From: B10-G9 sp963712165
GTDB lineage: Bacteria; Chloroflexota; Anaerolineae; Anaerolineales; UBA11858
Direction: 5' to 3'
Length of the DNA: 64,000 nucleotides
Assembly (NCBI GenBank): GCA_963712165.1
Contig: CAVQGY010000002.1
Location: forward strand, 1 to 64,000
Shown: positions 53,683 through 62,500 of the stretch, one piece after another
How positions within the stretch are numbered: the first letter of the stretch is position 1
Layout of the letters: every line of letters begins with the position of its first letter
Position numbers and translations under genes: made by a program
The notes under the pieces: generated by a model
What the model was told of the DNA's origin: nothing
Seen by the model: the letters and a program-made list of their open reading frames with translations, nothing else
Database searches by the model: none

Positions 53683-54270
53683 TTGATTTCCTTTTCTACT
53701 TACTTGAATAACGTTCGAGTTAGTTCAGACGCCAGATAAGGTTGTGATCAGAACTAACAGGTTAACCCTAAGTATAAATCATGTCATCACAAGAAGTTAA
53801 CAAGCTTGCCAGGAATCCTGGATAGGATCAAAAAAACCTGCCGAGCCGCCGTACACGCTTCTCCGTCCACAAAAGGATGTCGATATCCGGGCAGTCAGGA
53901 ACCCAACCAGGTGTGCTCCAGGGATTGCAGCAATTCCTTCCCACTGAGTGGTTCAGGATCTCTTTCATAAGAGGTAATAATGGGGTTACATCTGAATACT
54001 AAGTGGGCAGAAGTGGTACCTGGGCACGCAGCTCCTGGTAGCGATTGTTCGCCAGGACAGCCCCCTCATCGAGGTACCCTGTTTTGAAAGGGATTATCTG
54101 GATCAATTTAACTTATCCTTATTATGCTGGGCCAATATCTATCCTCCATTTAATAGGATAACAGACTGAATGATTTCCTTGTATTCCTGATCTTTTCTCG
54201 ACCTTCAAGTTCTTTATTTCAGATAGGCAGACTATCTCTACTCCGAGCATAAGCAAGAAAAGTTAAACAC
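53683..54270 (-). pseudogene. Intergenic region with decayed coding remnants
   Basis: No intact gene. On the minus strand, about 54100-54005 reads EGAVLANNRYQELRAQVPLL and a neighbouring frame about 53990-53905 reads RCNPIITSYERDPEPLSGKE then LQSLEHTWLGS with a stop. Both look protein-like and would join by one shift. The parent family is not recognised. Confidence 0.3.
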
Positions 54271-55236
54271 CTACAAAGAGATGATCCACCCCCGGCGATC
54301 CAGAAACCTCGCCACAAAACTGAGCAGGCCAACAAAACCCACTGCCTGGAGGATGATCAGCCACAGCTGGGCCTGGACATGCCAGGAGCTGGACAGCGGC
54401 CAGAGGAATACATATACCCAGATCCAGTAATGCAGCAGATACAGTACCAGGGGGTTCTTGCCCCACGAGATCAGCAGGGGGATATGAACCTTAAGTTTTT
54501 TGGTCAGGCTCTCAAACACCCAGAATATCAACCCGCTTGCTCCCAAACCGATCAACACATAACTGGCCGATACATAGTACTGACTGATCTCGATCCAATT
54601 GGATAATAGAACCCCCAATCCCAGCGATAACAGGCTGCCCAAGGCTAAGAACCTGAGACCCCGCGGCCGATCGTAGTACCAATCAGCCAATACACCAGCC
54701 AGGATCAACATCGCTCCCCAACTGATCACCCCTTCAAATTCGCACCAGGAAGAATTCGCCGATACTCGCCTCACCCAGACATTGCCTGAGAGGAACTGGT
54801 ATCCTCCCAGAACTACTCCTCCTATGGCCAATCTGGCCAGCGAGGGCAGCCGAATGACCAGCAGAGAAAGCAGACCTGCCCCGCCGATCGTCTGAAACAG
54901 TCCCCAGGCATATCCCGGCGGTGTCAAGGCTCCAATCCCCATCAACGCCAGAAAACGCCGAATGAAATGCATGGTAGTTTGCCAGCCCCCGTCCCGGAGA
55001 AGTCTTCTTTGAAAGGAGGGTCTAAAAGTTAGGCCAATAGCCAGGATGAACATCGGGGCTATCAGATCTACCACGGTTAAGCCAACACCAGGAGCATGTT
55101 TGAGCCATCCAGGAACGCGCTGGATGCGGGAGAGATAATCTGCCAGGACCATCAGCAGAATCGCAAAACCCCGAAATTGGTCTATCGAATCCAGACGATC
55201 ATTGCCAGTTTCAAGGTGATCATTGAGATCACTCAT
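54271..55236 (-). CDS. Multispanning membrane protein, DUF5009/acyltransferase-like
   Basis: 321 residues from the ATG at 55236 (MSDLNDHLETG). Begins RLDSIDQFRGFAILLMVLAD, the R-x-x-S-x-D-x-x-R-G signature shared by DUF5009/DUF1624 and heparan-alpha-glucosaminide N-acetyltransferase-like proteins. About eight to ten transmembrane segments follow, including VVDLIAPMFILAIGLTF, LMGIGALTPPGYAWGLF, GAMLILAGVLADWYYD and the last helices ending VGFVGLLSFVARFLDRRGW. Probably acetylates a sugar or cell-envelope component from the cytoplasmic acetyl-CoA pool. Single gene. Confidence 0.75.
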   Translation of the reverse strand: MSDLNDHLETGNDRLDSIDQFRGFAILLMVLADYLSRIQRVPGWLKHAPGVGLTVVDLIAPMFILAIGLTFRPSFQRRLLRDGGWQTTMHFIRRFLALMGIGALTPPGYAWGLFQTIGGAGLLSLLVIRLPSLARLAIGGVVLGGYQFLSGNVWVRRVSANSSWCEFEGVISWGAMLILAGVLADWYYDRPRGLRFLALGSLLSLGLGVLLSNWIEISQYYVSASYVLIGLGASGLIFWVFESLTKKLKVHIPLLISWGKNPLVLYLLHYWIWVYVFLWPLSSSWHVQAQLWLIILQAVGFVGLLSFVARFLDRRGWIISL

Positions 55237-55452
55237 TGGAACCCTCACTTTGCCCTGCAGGGGAGCTAATGGATAGGTTGATCAAGGGATATCCGATTAA
55301 TAAAGAGCCCGTTCTAATCCATACTATATCCGGAAATAGAAAATTTTCAAATCCTCTTCCAGGAATTAAAACGTATCAATTTTCCTCAATATCTAGGTTC
55401 AAAACATTGGACCAAAAAAGAATAAGACTTGGAGAAAAAATGATCTGAGCGA

Positions 55453-56361
55453 TCACAGAGCCGGCTGGATGAAGGTCCCGGCTTCCAGATCACGAAAAGC
55501 TTGTTTCAATTCCCCCTCGGTATTCATCACAATGGGACCGTGCCAGGCAACAGGTTCCTGCAGCGGACGACCGGACACCAATAAAAACCGGATACCGGCT
55601 TCGCCTGCCTGAACTGTGATGGAATCCCCTTTGTCGAACAGGATCAGGGAACGGTTTTCCGCCGGTGTGGAATACGTGATCTGTTCTGTTACTAGATCTT
55701 CTGTTGGCACGGGCAGCGGCCCTGAAGCGTCCACAAATTTTCCATCACCCGCAAAGACATAAGCAAAGGCATGGCTCATCATTTCGACCGGCAGGGTCTT
55801 CCGCAGCCCAGGTGGCAGGGAGATATCAACATATACCGGGTCCGCCGCAATACCTTCAACCGGACCGCGCGCGCCCCAGAAATTCCCCACGATCAAGCGG
55901 GCCCTGGTGCCATCGTCGTCAATCAGTTCCGGGATATCGGCAGATTTGATCTCCTGATAACGGGGCTCTGTCATCTTTAATGCTGCCGGTAAATTGGCCC
56001 ATAATTGGAAGCCGTGCATGCGGCCGTTTTCATCACCTGCAGGCATCTCCTGGTGGAAGATGCCCCGGCCAGCCGTCATCCATTGCACATCTCCCGGGGT
56101 GATCACGCCGCTGTTGCCAATGCTGTCCCCATGTTCGACACTGCCTGCCAGAACATAGGTAATGGTTTCAATGCCCCGATGCGGGTGCCAGGGAAACCCG
56201 GCCCGGTAATCTTCAGGGCTCTCATTGCGGAAATCATCCAGGAGCAAAAAAGGGTCAAATTCGGATGGTTCTCCAAATCCGAAAGCCCGGTTAAGACGAA
56301 CTCCGGCGCCTTCCAGGGTTGGTTGGGCTTTTGTGTGTTTCCGTACAGGTCGAATAGACAT
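55453..56361 (-). CDS. Pirin-family protein
   Basis: 302 residues from the ATG at 56361 (MSIRPVRKHTKAQ), preceded by CAGGAGAAACT; the longer frame adds a tail lacking family sequence. Bicupin fold with metal-binding PHRGIETITYVLAGSVEHGD, GDVQWMTAGRGIFHQEMP and GFQLWANLP, all typical pirin motifs with the three His and one Glu ligands present. Bacterial pirins include quercetinase-like and redox- or metabolism-modulating proteins; substrate unknown here. Stand-alone gene. Confidence 0.93.
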   Translation of the reverse strand: MSIRPVRKHTKAQPTLEGAGVRLNRAFGFGEPSEFDPFLLLDDFRNESPEDYRAGFPWHPHRGIETITYVLAGSVEHGDSIGNSGVITPGDVQWMTAGRGIFHQEMPAGDENGRMHGFQLWANLPAALKMTEPRYQEIKSADIPELIDDDGTRARLIVGNFWGARGPVEGIAADPVYVDISLPPGLRKTLPVEMMSHAFAYVFAGDGKFVDASGPLPVPTEDLVTEQITYSTPAENRSLILFDKGDSITVQAGEAGIRFLLVSGRPLQEPVAWHGPIVMNTEGELKQAFRDLEAGTFIQPAL

Positions 56362-56498
56362 AGTTTCTCCTGATCTGCTGGAAATAGGCAAACCTCTTCC
56401 AAGAGGTGACAGCAGATCCATATCTATCAGAGTGGGTAAACCAGCCATGTCTTACATGGAAAACGCCCAAAACCACTCAGTTCCCAGAGGGGAGGGAC

Positions 56499-56540
56499 AG
56501 TATTCAGTATTCAGTATTCAGTATTCAGTATTCAGTATTC
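56499..56540. repeat. Six tandem copies of the heptamer AGTATTC
   Basis: Perfect heptanucleotide repeat in the gap between pirin and radical SAM genes, 42 bases in length. Related short motif runs (TTCAATTTTTAATT) occur near 14.5, 23.9 and 42.05 kb. Confidence 0.95.
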
Positions 56541-56576
56541 CGTGGTCAGTGGGCAGAAAGTAATCCGAGCAAAATG

Positions 56577-56605
56577 AAAAAGCCCTCGTAACAATGAGGG
56601 CTTTG
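56577..56605 (-). terminator. Terminator of the radical SAM gene
   Basis: AAAGCCCTC / GAGGGCTTT stem around about eight bases, with CTTTTTCATTTT following on the minus strand, 12 bases beyond the stop codon at 56617. Confidence 0.85.
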
Positions 56606-56616
56606 AATGGGTCTCA

Positions 56617-58095
56617 TCAGAAAATATGCAGCTCGCATATTTTATTGAAATGGTAGCCGTAGATGGCCATTGTGACAGCTGTGGCGAATAGGGTGGGACG
56701 TTCCTTCAGTGTCCAAAACAATAGATCCCAGAAATGGCGCCGCTCCCTGTTGATTATTCCAAGGTGGTAGATTGCCCGGAAGAACGCCAAAAACTCCTGC
56801 CAGGAGATGGGTGAGATGATCTTGCGGGGTTGGTATTCCACCAGAAAGGTCTTGACCCGCGTGTAAAACTGGCGGGGAGTGTAGATCTGCTTCATCAGGT
56901 ATTTGTACCCGTCACGCAGATTTTCTTCACCCATGCGGGGGATAATATTGGTGGAGCCATCTACATTGTCACCGGACATGTCGCCAGAGATGCGATTTTC
57001 CTTCTTCAAGCGTTCATACAGGTTTGTTCCTGCTGGAGCCTGTAACAAACCCACCATGGCAGTCACAATACCACTATTTTGAATGAAATCAATCTGGCGT
57101 TGGAAGATAGATTGGTTATCAGAATCGAAACCTACAATGAATCCTCCCTGTACCTCAAGCCCAGAGCGCTGGAGGCGTTTCACATCCTGGACCAGATCCC
57201 TGTTAATATTTTGGCTCTTATTGCACTCTTCCAGGCTCTGATCATCTGGGGTTTCAACCCCGATGAATACTTTATTAAATCCCGCCTTAACCATCAGCTG
57301 GATCAGATGATCATCATCAGCCAGGTTGATGGAGGCTTCAGTGTGAAAAGAGAAACCGGATTTCCCTCGCCGCCAGCGGGCCAGTGCCGGAAGCAATTCT
57401 TCTTTAAGATAACGCCGGTTACCGATAAAATTATCATCTACGAAGAAAACCGAGGATCTCCAGCCTGATTCATAAAGCCCATCCAACTCTACCAGGATCT
57501 GCTCAGTGTTTTTTGTGCGGGGGCGATGGCCCAGCAAGGCAGTGACATTGCAAAAATCACAGTTATAGGGGCAACCACGGCTAAATTGGAGCGGCATGGT
57601 GTCATAAGCGGAGAATCTCAACAATGACCAGAGAGGTGGTGGAGTCCGATTCAGATCTGGATAACCTTCAGTGCTGTACAATCGACCTGCTTTTCCTTGA
57701 GACAGATCATTCAGAAATAAGGGAAGGGTAATCTCGGCTTCGTTGAGCACAAAATGGTCCACTTCCTGAAAAGATTCATATTCCATGGTGAATAGCGGAC
57801 CTCCCGCGACAACTGGCAAACCTTCTTGTTTGCAGCGCTGGATGACTCGCATGGCTGGTTCTCTCTGGACGGTCATTCCACTGATAAAGACCATCTCCGC
57901 CCATCTTAAATCTTTCTTGGTTAAGGGCTGTATATTAAGATCGATCAGGCGTTTCTCCCATTCTGCCGGAAGCATTGCAGCAACTGTTAATAATCCCAGA
58001 GGGGGAATTGAAGATTTTTTTCGAATGAATTTCAAGGCGTGTTTAAAACTCCAAAACGTGTCAGGAAATTCAGGATATATCAAGAGTACTTTCAT
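56617..58095 (-). CDS. B12-binding radical SAM protein
   Basis: 492 residues. N-terminal cobalamin-binding Rossmann-type domain (MKVLLIYPEFPDTFW, PPLGLLTVAAMLP, VVAGGPLFTMEY), then the radical SAM core with CPYNCDFCNVT and typical VFFVDDNFIGNRRYL, FIGVETPDD. A DUF4070-like C-terminal region (YKYLMKQIYTPRQFYTRVKT) follows. Members of this class methylate or rearrange unactivated carbons, for example in hopanoid or natural-product modification; the substrate is not predictable. Transcribed from a strong promoter whose spacer is an operator palindrome (58158-58212), so expression is tightly controlled. Confidence 0.9.
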   Translation of the reverse strand: MKVLLIYPEFPDTFWSFKHALKFIRKKSSIPPLGLLTVAAMLPAEWEKRLIDLNIQPLTKKDLRWAEMVFISGMTVQREPAMRVIQRCKQEGLPVVAGGPLFTMEYESFQEVDHFVLNEAEITLPLFLNDLSQGKAGRLYSTEGYPDLNRTPPPLWSLLRFSAYDTMPLQFSRGCPYNCDFCNVTALLGHRPRTKNTEQILVELDGLYESGWRSSVFFVDDNFIGNRRYLKEELLPALARWRRGKSGFSFHTEASINLADDDHLIQLMVKAGFNKVFIGVETPDDQSLEECNKSQNINRDLVQDVKRLQRSGLEVQGGFIVGFDSDNQSIFQRQIDFIQNSGIVTAMVGLLQAPAGTNLYERLKKENRISGDMSGDNVDGSTNIIPRMGEENLRDGYKYLMKQIYTPRQFYTRVKTFLVEYQPRKIISPISWQEFLAFFRAIYHLGIINRERRHFWDLLFWTLKERPTLFATAVTMAIYGYHFNKICELHIF

Positions 58096-58157
58096 TAATT
58101 ATCTCCTTCTTTTTTCCCCCAGCAGTACCGGGCTGTTTATATTCACGCGAACTCAGT

Positions 58158-58212
58158 ACTGGTAAGACCGGTTTTTGTTTTTTATTATATAGCTGGTATT
58201 ACCAGCTGTCAA
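58158..58212 (-). promoter_or_regulatory. Consensus promoter with an operator filling the -35/-10 spacer
   Basis: On the minus strand TTGACA (58212-58207), exactly 17 bases, TATAAT (58189-58184). The spacer is covered by a perfect palindrome AGCTGGTA-T-TACCAGCT (58191-58207). A second, similar site ACTGGT-AAG-ACCGGT (58158-58172) lies just downstream of the expected start, 34 bases centre to centre. The TGGT-N3-ACCA form resembles operators of FadR-type GntR regulators. No such regulator gene is in the window. Confidence 0.85.
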
Positions 58213-58410
58213 TAGCGTAGTTTTACCCTCGTAACCCCGGTCGGGTTATTTGGAATTTGCTGGAATGTCTAGATGATCCTATTGGGATCAGGGTGGTAGG
58301 TCAAAGGATCAACCGCCGGCTTAACAGATATAACAAAACCAGCGATTTTAGATACTCTTCTTTGGGTTTTTGGGAGAGTCCTCAGGGGCTAAAATATAGC
58401 GCCCTCTCAT

Positions 58411-59307
58411 TTAATCAATCTGGAACGAGAGTAGAAAATCCACAATATTTGTCATTGCCTGTCGTGCTGACGGTAAAGAGGCGATAAAAAGATGCCAATA
58501 ATGCCACATCCCTGGCCAGATCTCCAGTGTGGTTGGGATCCCGGCCTCATCTGCTTTTTTTGCCAGGTCTTCCGCGCCGCTCCTGAGGATCTCCTCTGAT
58601 CCCACCTGGATCAGCAGGGGAGGCAGGCCTCGCAGATCCGCGTAGAGAGGGGATAAGAGCGGATCACGCGTATCGGCTCCCCCCCGATAGACATTCAATT
58701 GGTTCATCACGAAATTCGCGTCTGCCATAGGGTCATTTTGTGTGTAAAACGCACCCCCACCCTCAAAGTCAACCACCGGGCTGATCAATACCGCTCCCGC
58801 AGGCAGGGAGTGGCCTTTGTCGCGCAGGGACAGCATGGTTGTGAGGGCCAGGTTGCCCCCAGCAGATTCTCCCACGAAGAGTACATTATCTGGCGAAACA
58901 TCTTCCTCAGTGATAAGCCACAGATATGCGTTTTCACAATCCTCCACTGCCGCAGGAAAAGGATGTTCCGGTGCCAGACGGAAATCGATCAACAGGGCCC
59001 TCATGCGAGTTTTTTGCACCAGATGGCCAGCAAGATAGCGGGTTGGATTATATAACGGAAACACAAAACCTCCGTGGAGGTAGAAGATCACATAATCTGA
59101 TGTGTTGATTCCGGGGGCGAGCCACTCTAAAGGCTGGTCATTATGGCGAAACCGATCCCATTGAAGGTCATTGGGCACTGAAAATAACAGGTCGCTCCAC
59201 CGGGATATACGCCGCACGAATTCGATCGACGCATACCGCTGCATGAATTTCTGGACTCGCAGAAAAGGGCGGATGAACAAGGCGGTTCGGTTTTTGTTAT
59301 TCATCAA
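58411..59307 (-). CDS. HSL-family alpha/beta hydrolase (esterase/lipase)
   Basis: 298 residues, cytoplasmic. The motifs are FYLHGGFVFPL (oxyanion hole region, HGG), nucleophile VGESAGGNLALT, acid in LIQVGSEEIL and His in GMWHYWHLF. The order and spacing are those of hormone-sensitive-lipase-type esterases, which hydrolyse short-chain esters. Start at the ATG of MMNNKNRTALFIRP, ribosome site not clear. It lies on the same strand as, but is not obviously linked to, the radical SAM gene, since the regulated promoter is between them. Confidence 0.88.
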   Translation of the reverse strand: MMNNKNRTALFIRPFLRVQKFMQRYASIEFVRRISRWSDLLFSVPNDLQWDRFRHNDQPLEWLAPGINTSDYVIFYLHGGFVFPLYNPTRYLAGHLVQKTRMRALLIDFRLAPEHPFPAAVEDCENAYLWLITEEDVSPDNVLFVGESAGGNLALTTMLSLRDKGHSLPAGAVLISPVVDFEGGGAFYTQNDPMADANFVMNQLNVYRGGADTRDPLLSPLYADLRGLPPLLIQVGSEEILRSGAEDLAKKADEAGIPTTLEIWPGMWHYWHLFIASLPSARQAMTNIVDFLLSFQID

Positions 59308-59519
59308 ATCATCTTTGCTGATTTACCCTTGTGCTATAAGTGAATATTCTGGTATTGGGTTCGGGAACAGGATAACAGGACGAGAGTACTGATGTTTGCT
59401 TCAAAGCACTACACTTATCATAGCTTAAATAATCCCCCTTATTCCCACAGGTTAGGATCCTGAATCTCACTGCACTTTGGAGGTTTTTTCAAATTCAGGA
59501 TATTGGCGAAGGTTCAATC

Positions 59520-62500
59520 TTACCGGGCAGCTCCCATCAACAGCAGGGTCACCAATTCTCCACAGATCTCTAATCTTTCTGAACTTACCCGGTTGGCCAG
59601 GTCATCAGGCAGATTGTCTTCGCTTGCCAGACGCCAGGATACCAGCAGTGTTGGAATCGAATAATCCTGAAAAGAGAAGTGATCACTCGGTGTTATTTGT
59701 GGAGTATAGATCAATTTATCATCCGTTCTGATCCTGAACAGCAGCTGCCCGTCGGTCTCCCAATCGCCCTGGATGCCGGGATAGAAACCATCTCCCCCGG
59801 CTATTCCATCCATCTGGATCATACCAACTATATCACCCAGAGGATAAATGAGGTTTTCAACAAAATAACTGGATCCCGCCTGTCCCAATTCCTGAGCTCC
59901 CCAGGCCGCAAAGAGCACACTCCGTTTGGGTCGATGATCAAACTCCTGCCAGATCCGGGCGATCTCGAGCAACCCGCTGATCCCACTCGCATTATCATTG
60001 CTTCCAGAATACCGCAAACCATACGAGGGGTCATTCCCAACATGGTCATAATGGGCCCCTATGATGATGATCTCCTGGCTCAGGTAAGGGTCAGACCCTG
60101 GCAAAAATCCCAGGACATTGGCTGTTGGCAAAGTTTCAGGGACTGGCAGCCTGAACTCCATTTCCCCAAATATTTCCAGGGGAGTGACAGGAGGTATGCG
60201 GGAAAAAGTATGAGATCCGTACCCGGCAGCTTCTTTCAGTTTATTGGTACCGGATAGAGTAAGTTCAAAAACCAGGATGGGAGAATCGGGTGGATAGGCA
60301 TAGATTTCTGGTTGTTTTGAGAAAACTTCCTCATCGTGAGCATCACCAAGGAAAATGATCCCAACAGCGCCCAGGTTTACCGCCTGTTCGATTTCCAGAT
60401 CTATATCGGAAGTACTGGGCCGCACCAGGATGGTATCCGTGAGCACATCCCCAAATTCCAGGGCATTATAATCTTCTACCCAAACCAGTTCCCCGCTGAT
60501 CTGATCTATTTCAGTGGAGAGGGACTTGATCGGCGAGAAATCCTCCCTGAAGATAAAATCAGGGTCTTCAATGCCGCCGGTGATTTCAAGTTTAGGGGCT
60601 GCGGACATTACACTGGTTGTGATATCAAACTGTTGGAAATAGGATATTCCCTCCGGGTCTCCTGCCGGGATCAACCCAAAGGCGGCAAATTGCTCCGCAA
60701 TATAGTTCTGGGCAGCCCGGTCTCCCAAGGTCCCAGCCTGGCGCCCATTCATTCCAGTTCTGGTTAATTGATTGATATGATAGCGAGCGGAATCACCATC
60801 AAAAGCTTCAGCGATCTCAGACCATTCCTCCGCGATATGTCCCTGTGAGAGTGATATTCTCCAATCACTCACAAAACCACTTAATGGAATGCCCAGGGTC
60901 CTTATCATAGCATCATCCAGATCGCCCGAATCAGCATAAGAACCCAGGATATCAATCAATTGATCCCACCCATAGGTTTCGACCAGATAGCTCACCGAGT
61001 CCAAAGCGATTGTGCGTGCTATGCTTAATTCCGCCTCATTTAACAGGTAATCTCGGGGCAAGGAGGATAATCTTGGTAGAGAATCGTCCTCCAACATCGA
61101 GAGAACTTGAGGATAGGCAGCGCCTGCATCCTGGTATGTTTTACCTCCATCAAAAGGCCGGGCGATCAAGCTGCTGACCCCTTTGATAAGCCATTCAGCA
61201 TCTATATCAGATTGGTACAACAGCCAGCGAGCGATCTGAGCGGCAAGTTCAGATTGGTTTACTCCCATAGAATCGTCATCATCCGATCCGGGCTGGAGAT
61301 AGAGCTTGATGTTTTCCCCTTCAGCAGTCCAAGCTCCTGTTCTCCCGGTCGTTGGGAAAGAGAAAAAGATAGAGGCCCGGAAGCCATCTGGATCATCGAA
61401 TAACTCCAGGATCAATTTCCGGGTTGGCGTGATTTCAAGCGCGGCAGCAATGGCTGATAATTCAGTGCTGGCTTCTTCCAGGACTACCTGAGCCAAAGAG
61501 TTGGCTCCCAATGGATAACGGACTGTTATATTTCCCCTGGACAGAGTCTCAAAGGGAGTCCCCATCCATACTGGATCGGTCCTGGTTAACTTGACCACTA
61601 CAGGATAGGATAAATGAGTGGTACGGCCGCTGTGTTGAACCTCCAGGTTGATGGATGTTAATACCCGGCCATCTTCATAGATTGTCAGCGGTTGACCATA
61701 AACGGTCATTTCCTCAGGCTGTTTATCGATCAAATGAGATACCCAACCACGTTCCGCTGCCGGCAGATTAGGCACTGACCGATCTACAGTGAGGAGGAAT
61801 CTGTCAACATCTCCCACCAGCGCGGTATCCATTCGGGTAATCAGCAAGGCATCCAGATCGTTTTGGATTGCTTTCAGGCTTGCTCTCCACTGATTCCGCC
61901 AGTAGATTTCGAATCCCTGACTTCCTTTTTGGAGTGCAGTGATATAAGCAGCTTCCACGTCGTTCTCGGTCAGGCAGCCGCTTTCAAGACAGCTTTCCCC
62001 AAACCGTCTGATAATCGCTCCCAACCCAGTCCAACCATATTCCCGAATCAAGGCATCGGTCGCTGCCCATGAGGTAGCTGAGAAATGATCGTCATCTTGG
62101 TTAGGCGATTGACCCTGAAATTCACCCGTGGAGCTGGATGTATCCCCGGAAGTAAAGGAGGCAGTTACTGAAGAAGGGTAGATTTCAAAGGCAGCTGTAA
62201 GATCGGGCAAAAGGGCCGACTGAATGCCTCGAGGGTCTGTCTCGGCATCCAGAGCCAGAGGAAGCCCACCCCATAACCAGGGAGCTGCGCTTTGGGGAAT
62301 TCCAGAATTGGCCAGCACAAGCTGTGCGAGCGCCGTATTAAAGGATTCACTTGAATCCATTTCGGGGTCGTAAAGGAGGTAGATCTCTCCCGGAACGACC
62401 CAGGAATCGAGATCCTGAGGGAGAGAGAGAGCAATATTTGTACTCAGCGCTCTGGGGTGGGCATGAGATAGAGATCGGCTTCGATCTCCGTCGGAAGTCC

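Noticed and set aside
59520..62360. Separate complete peptidase gene starting at 62360
   Set aside because: The sequence upstream of the ATG at 62360 continues in frame (ALSTNIALSLPQDLDSWVVP and further) up to a break near 62447, so 62360 is an internal Met.
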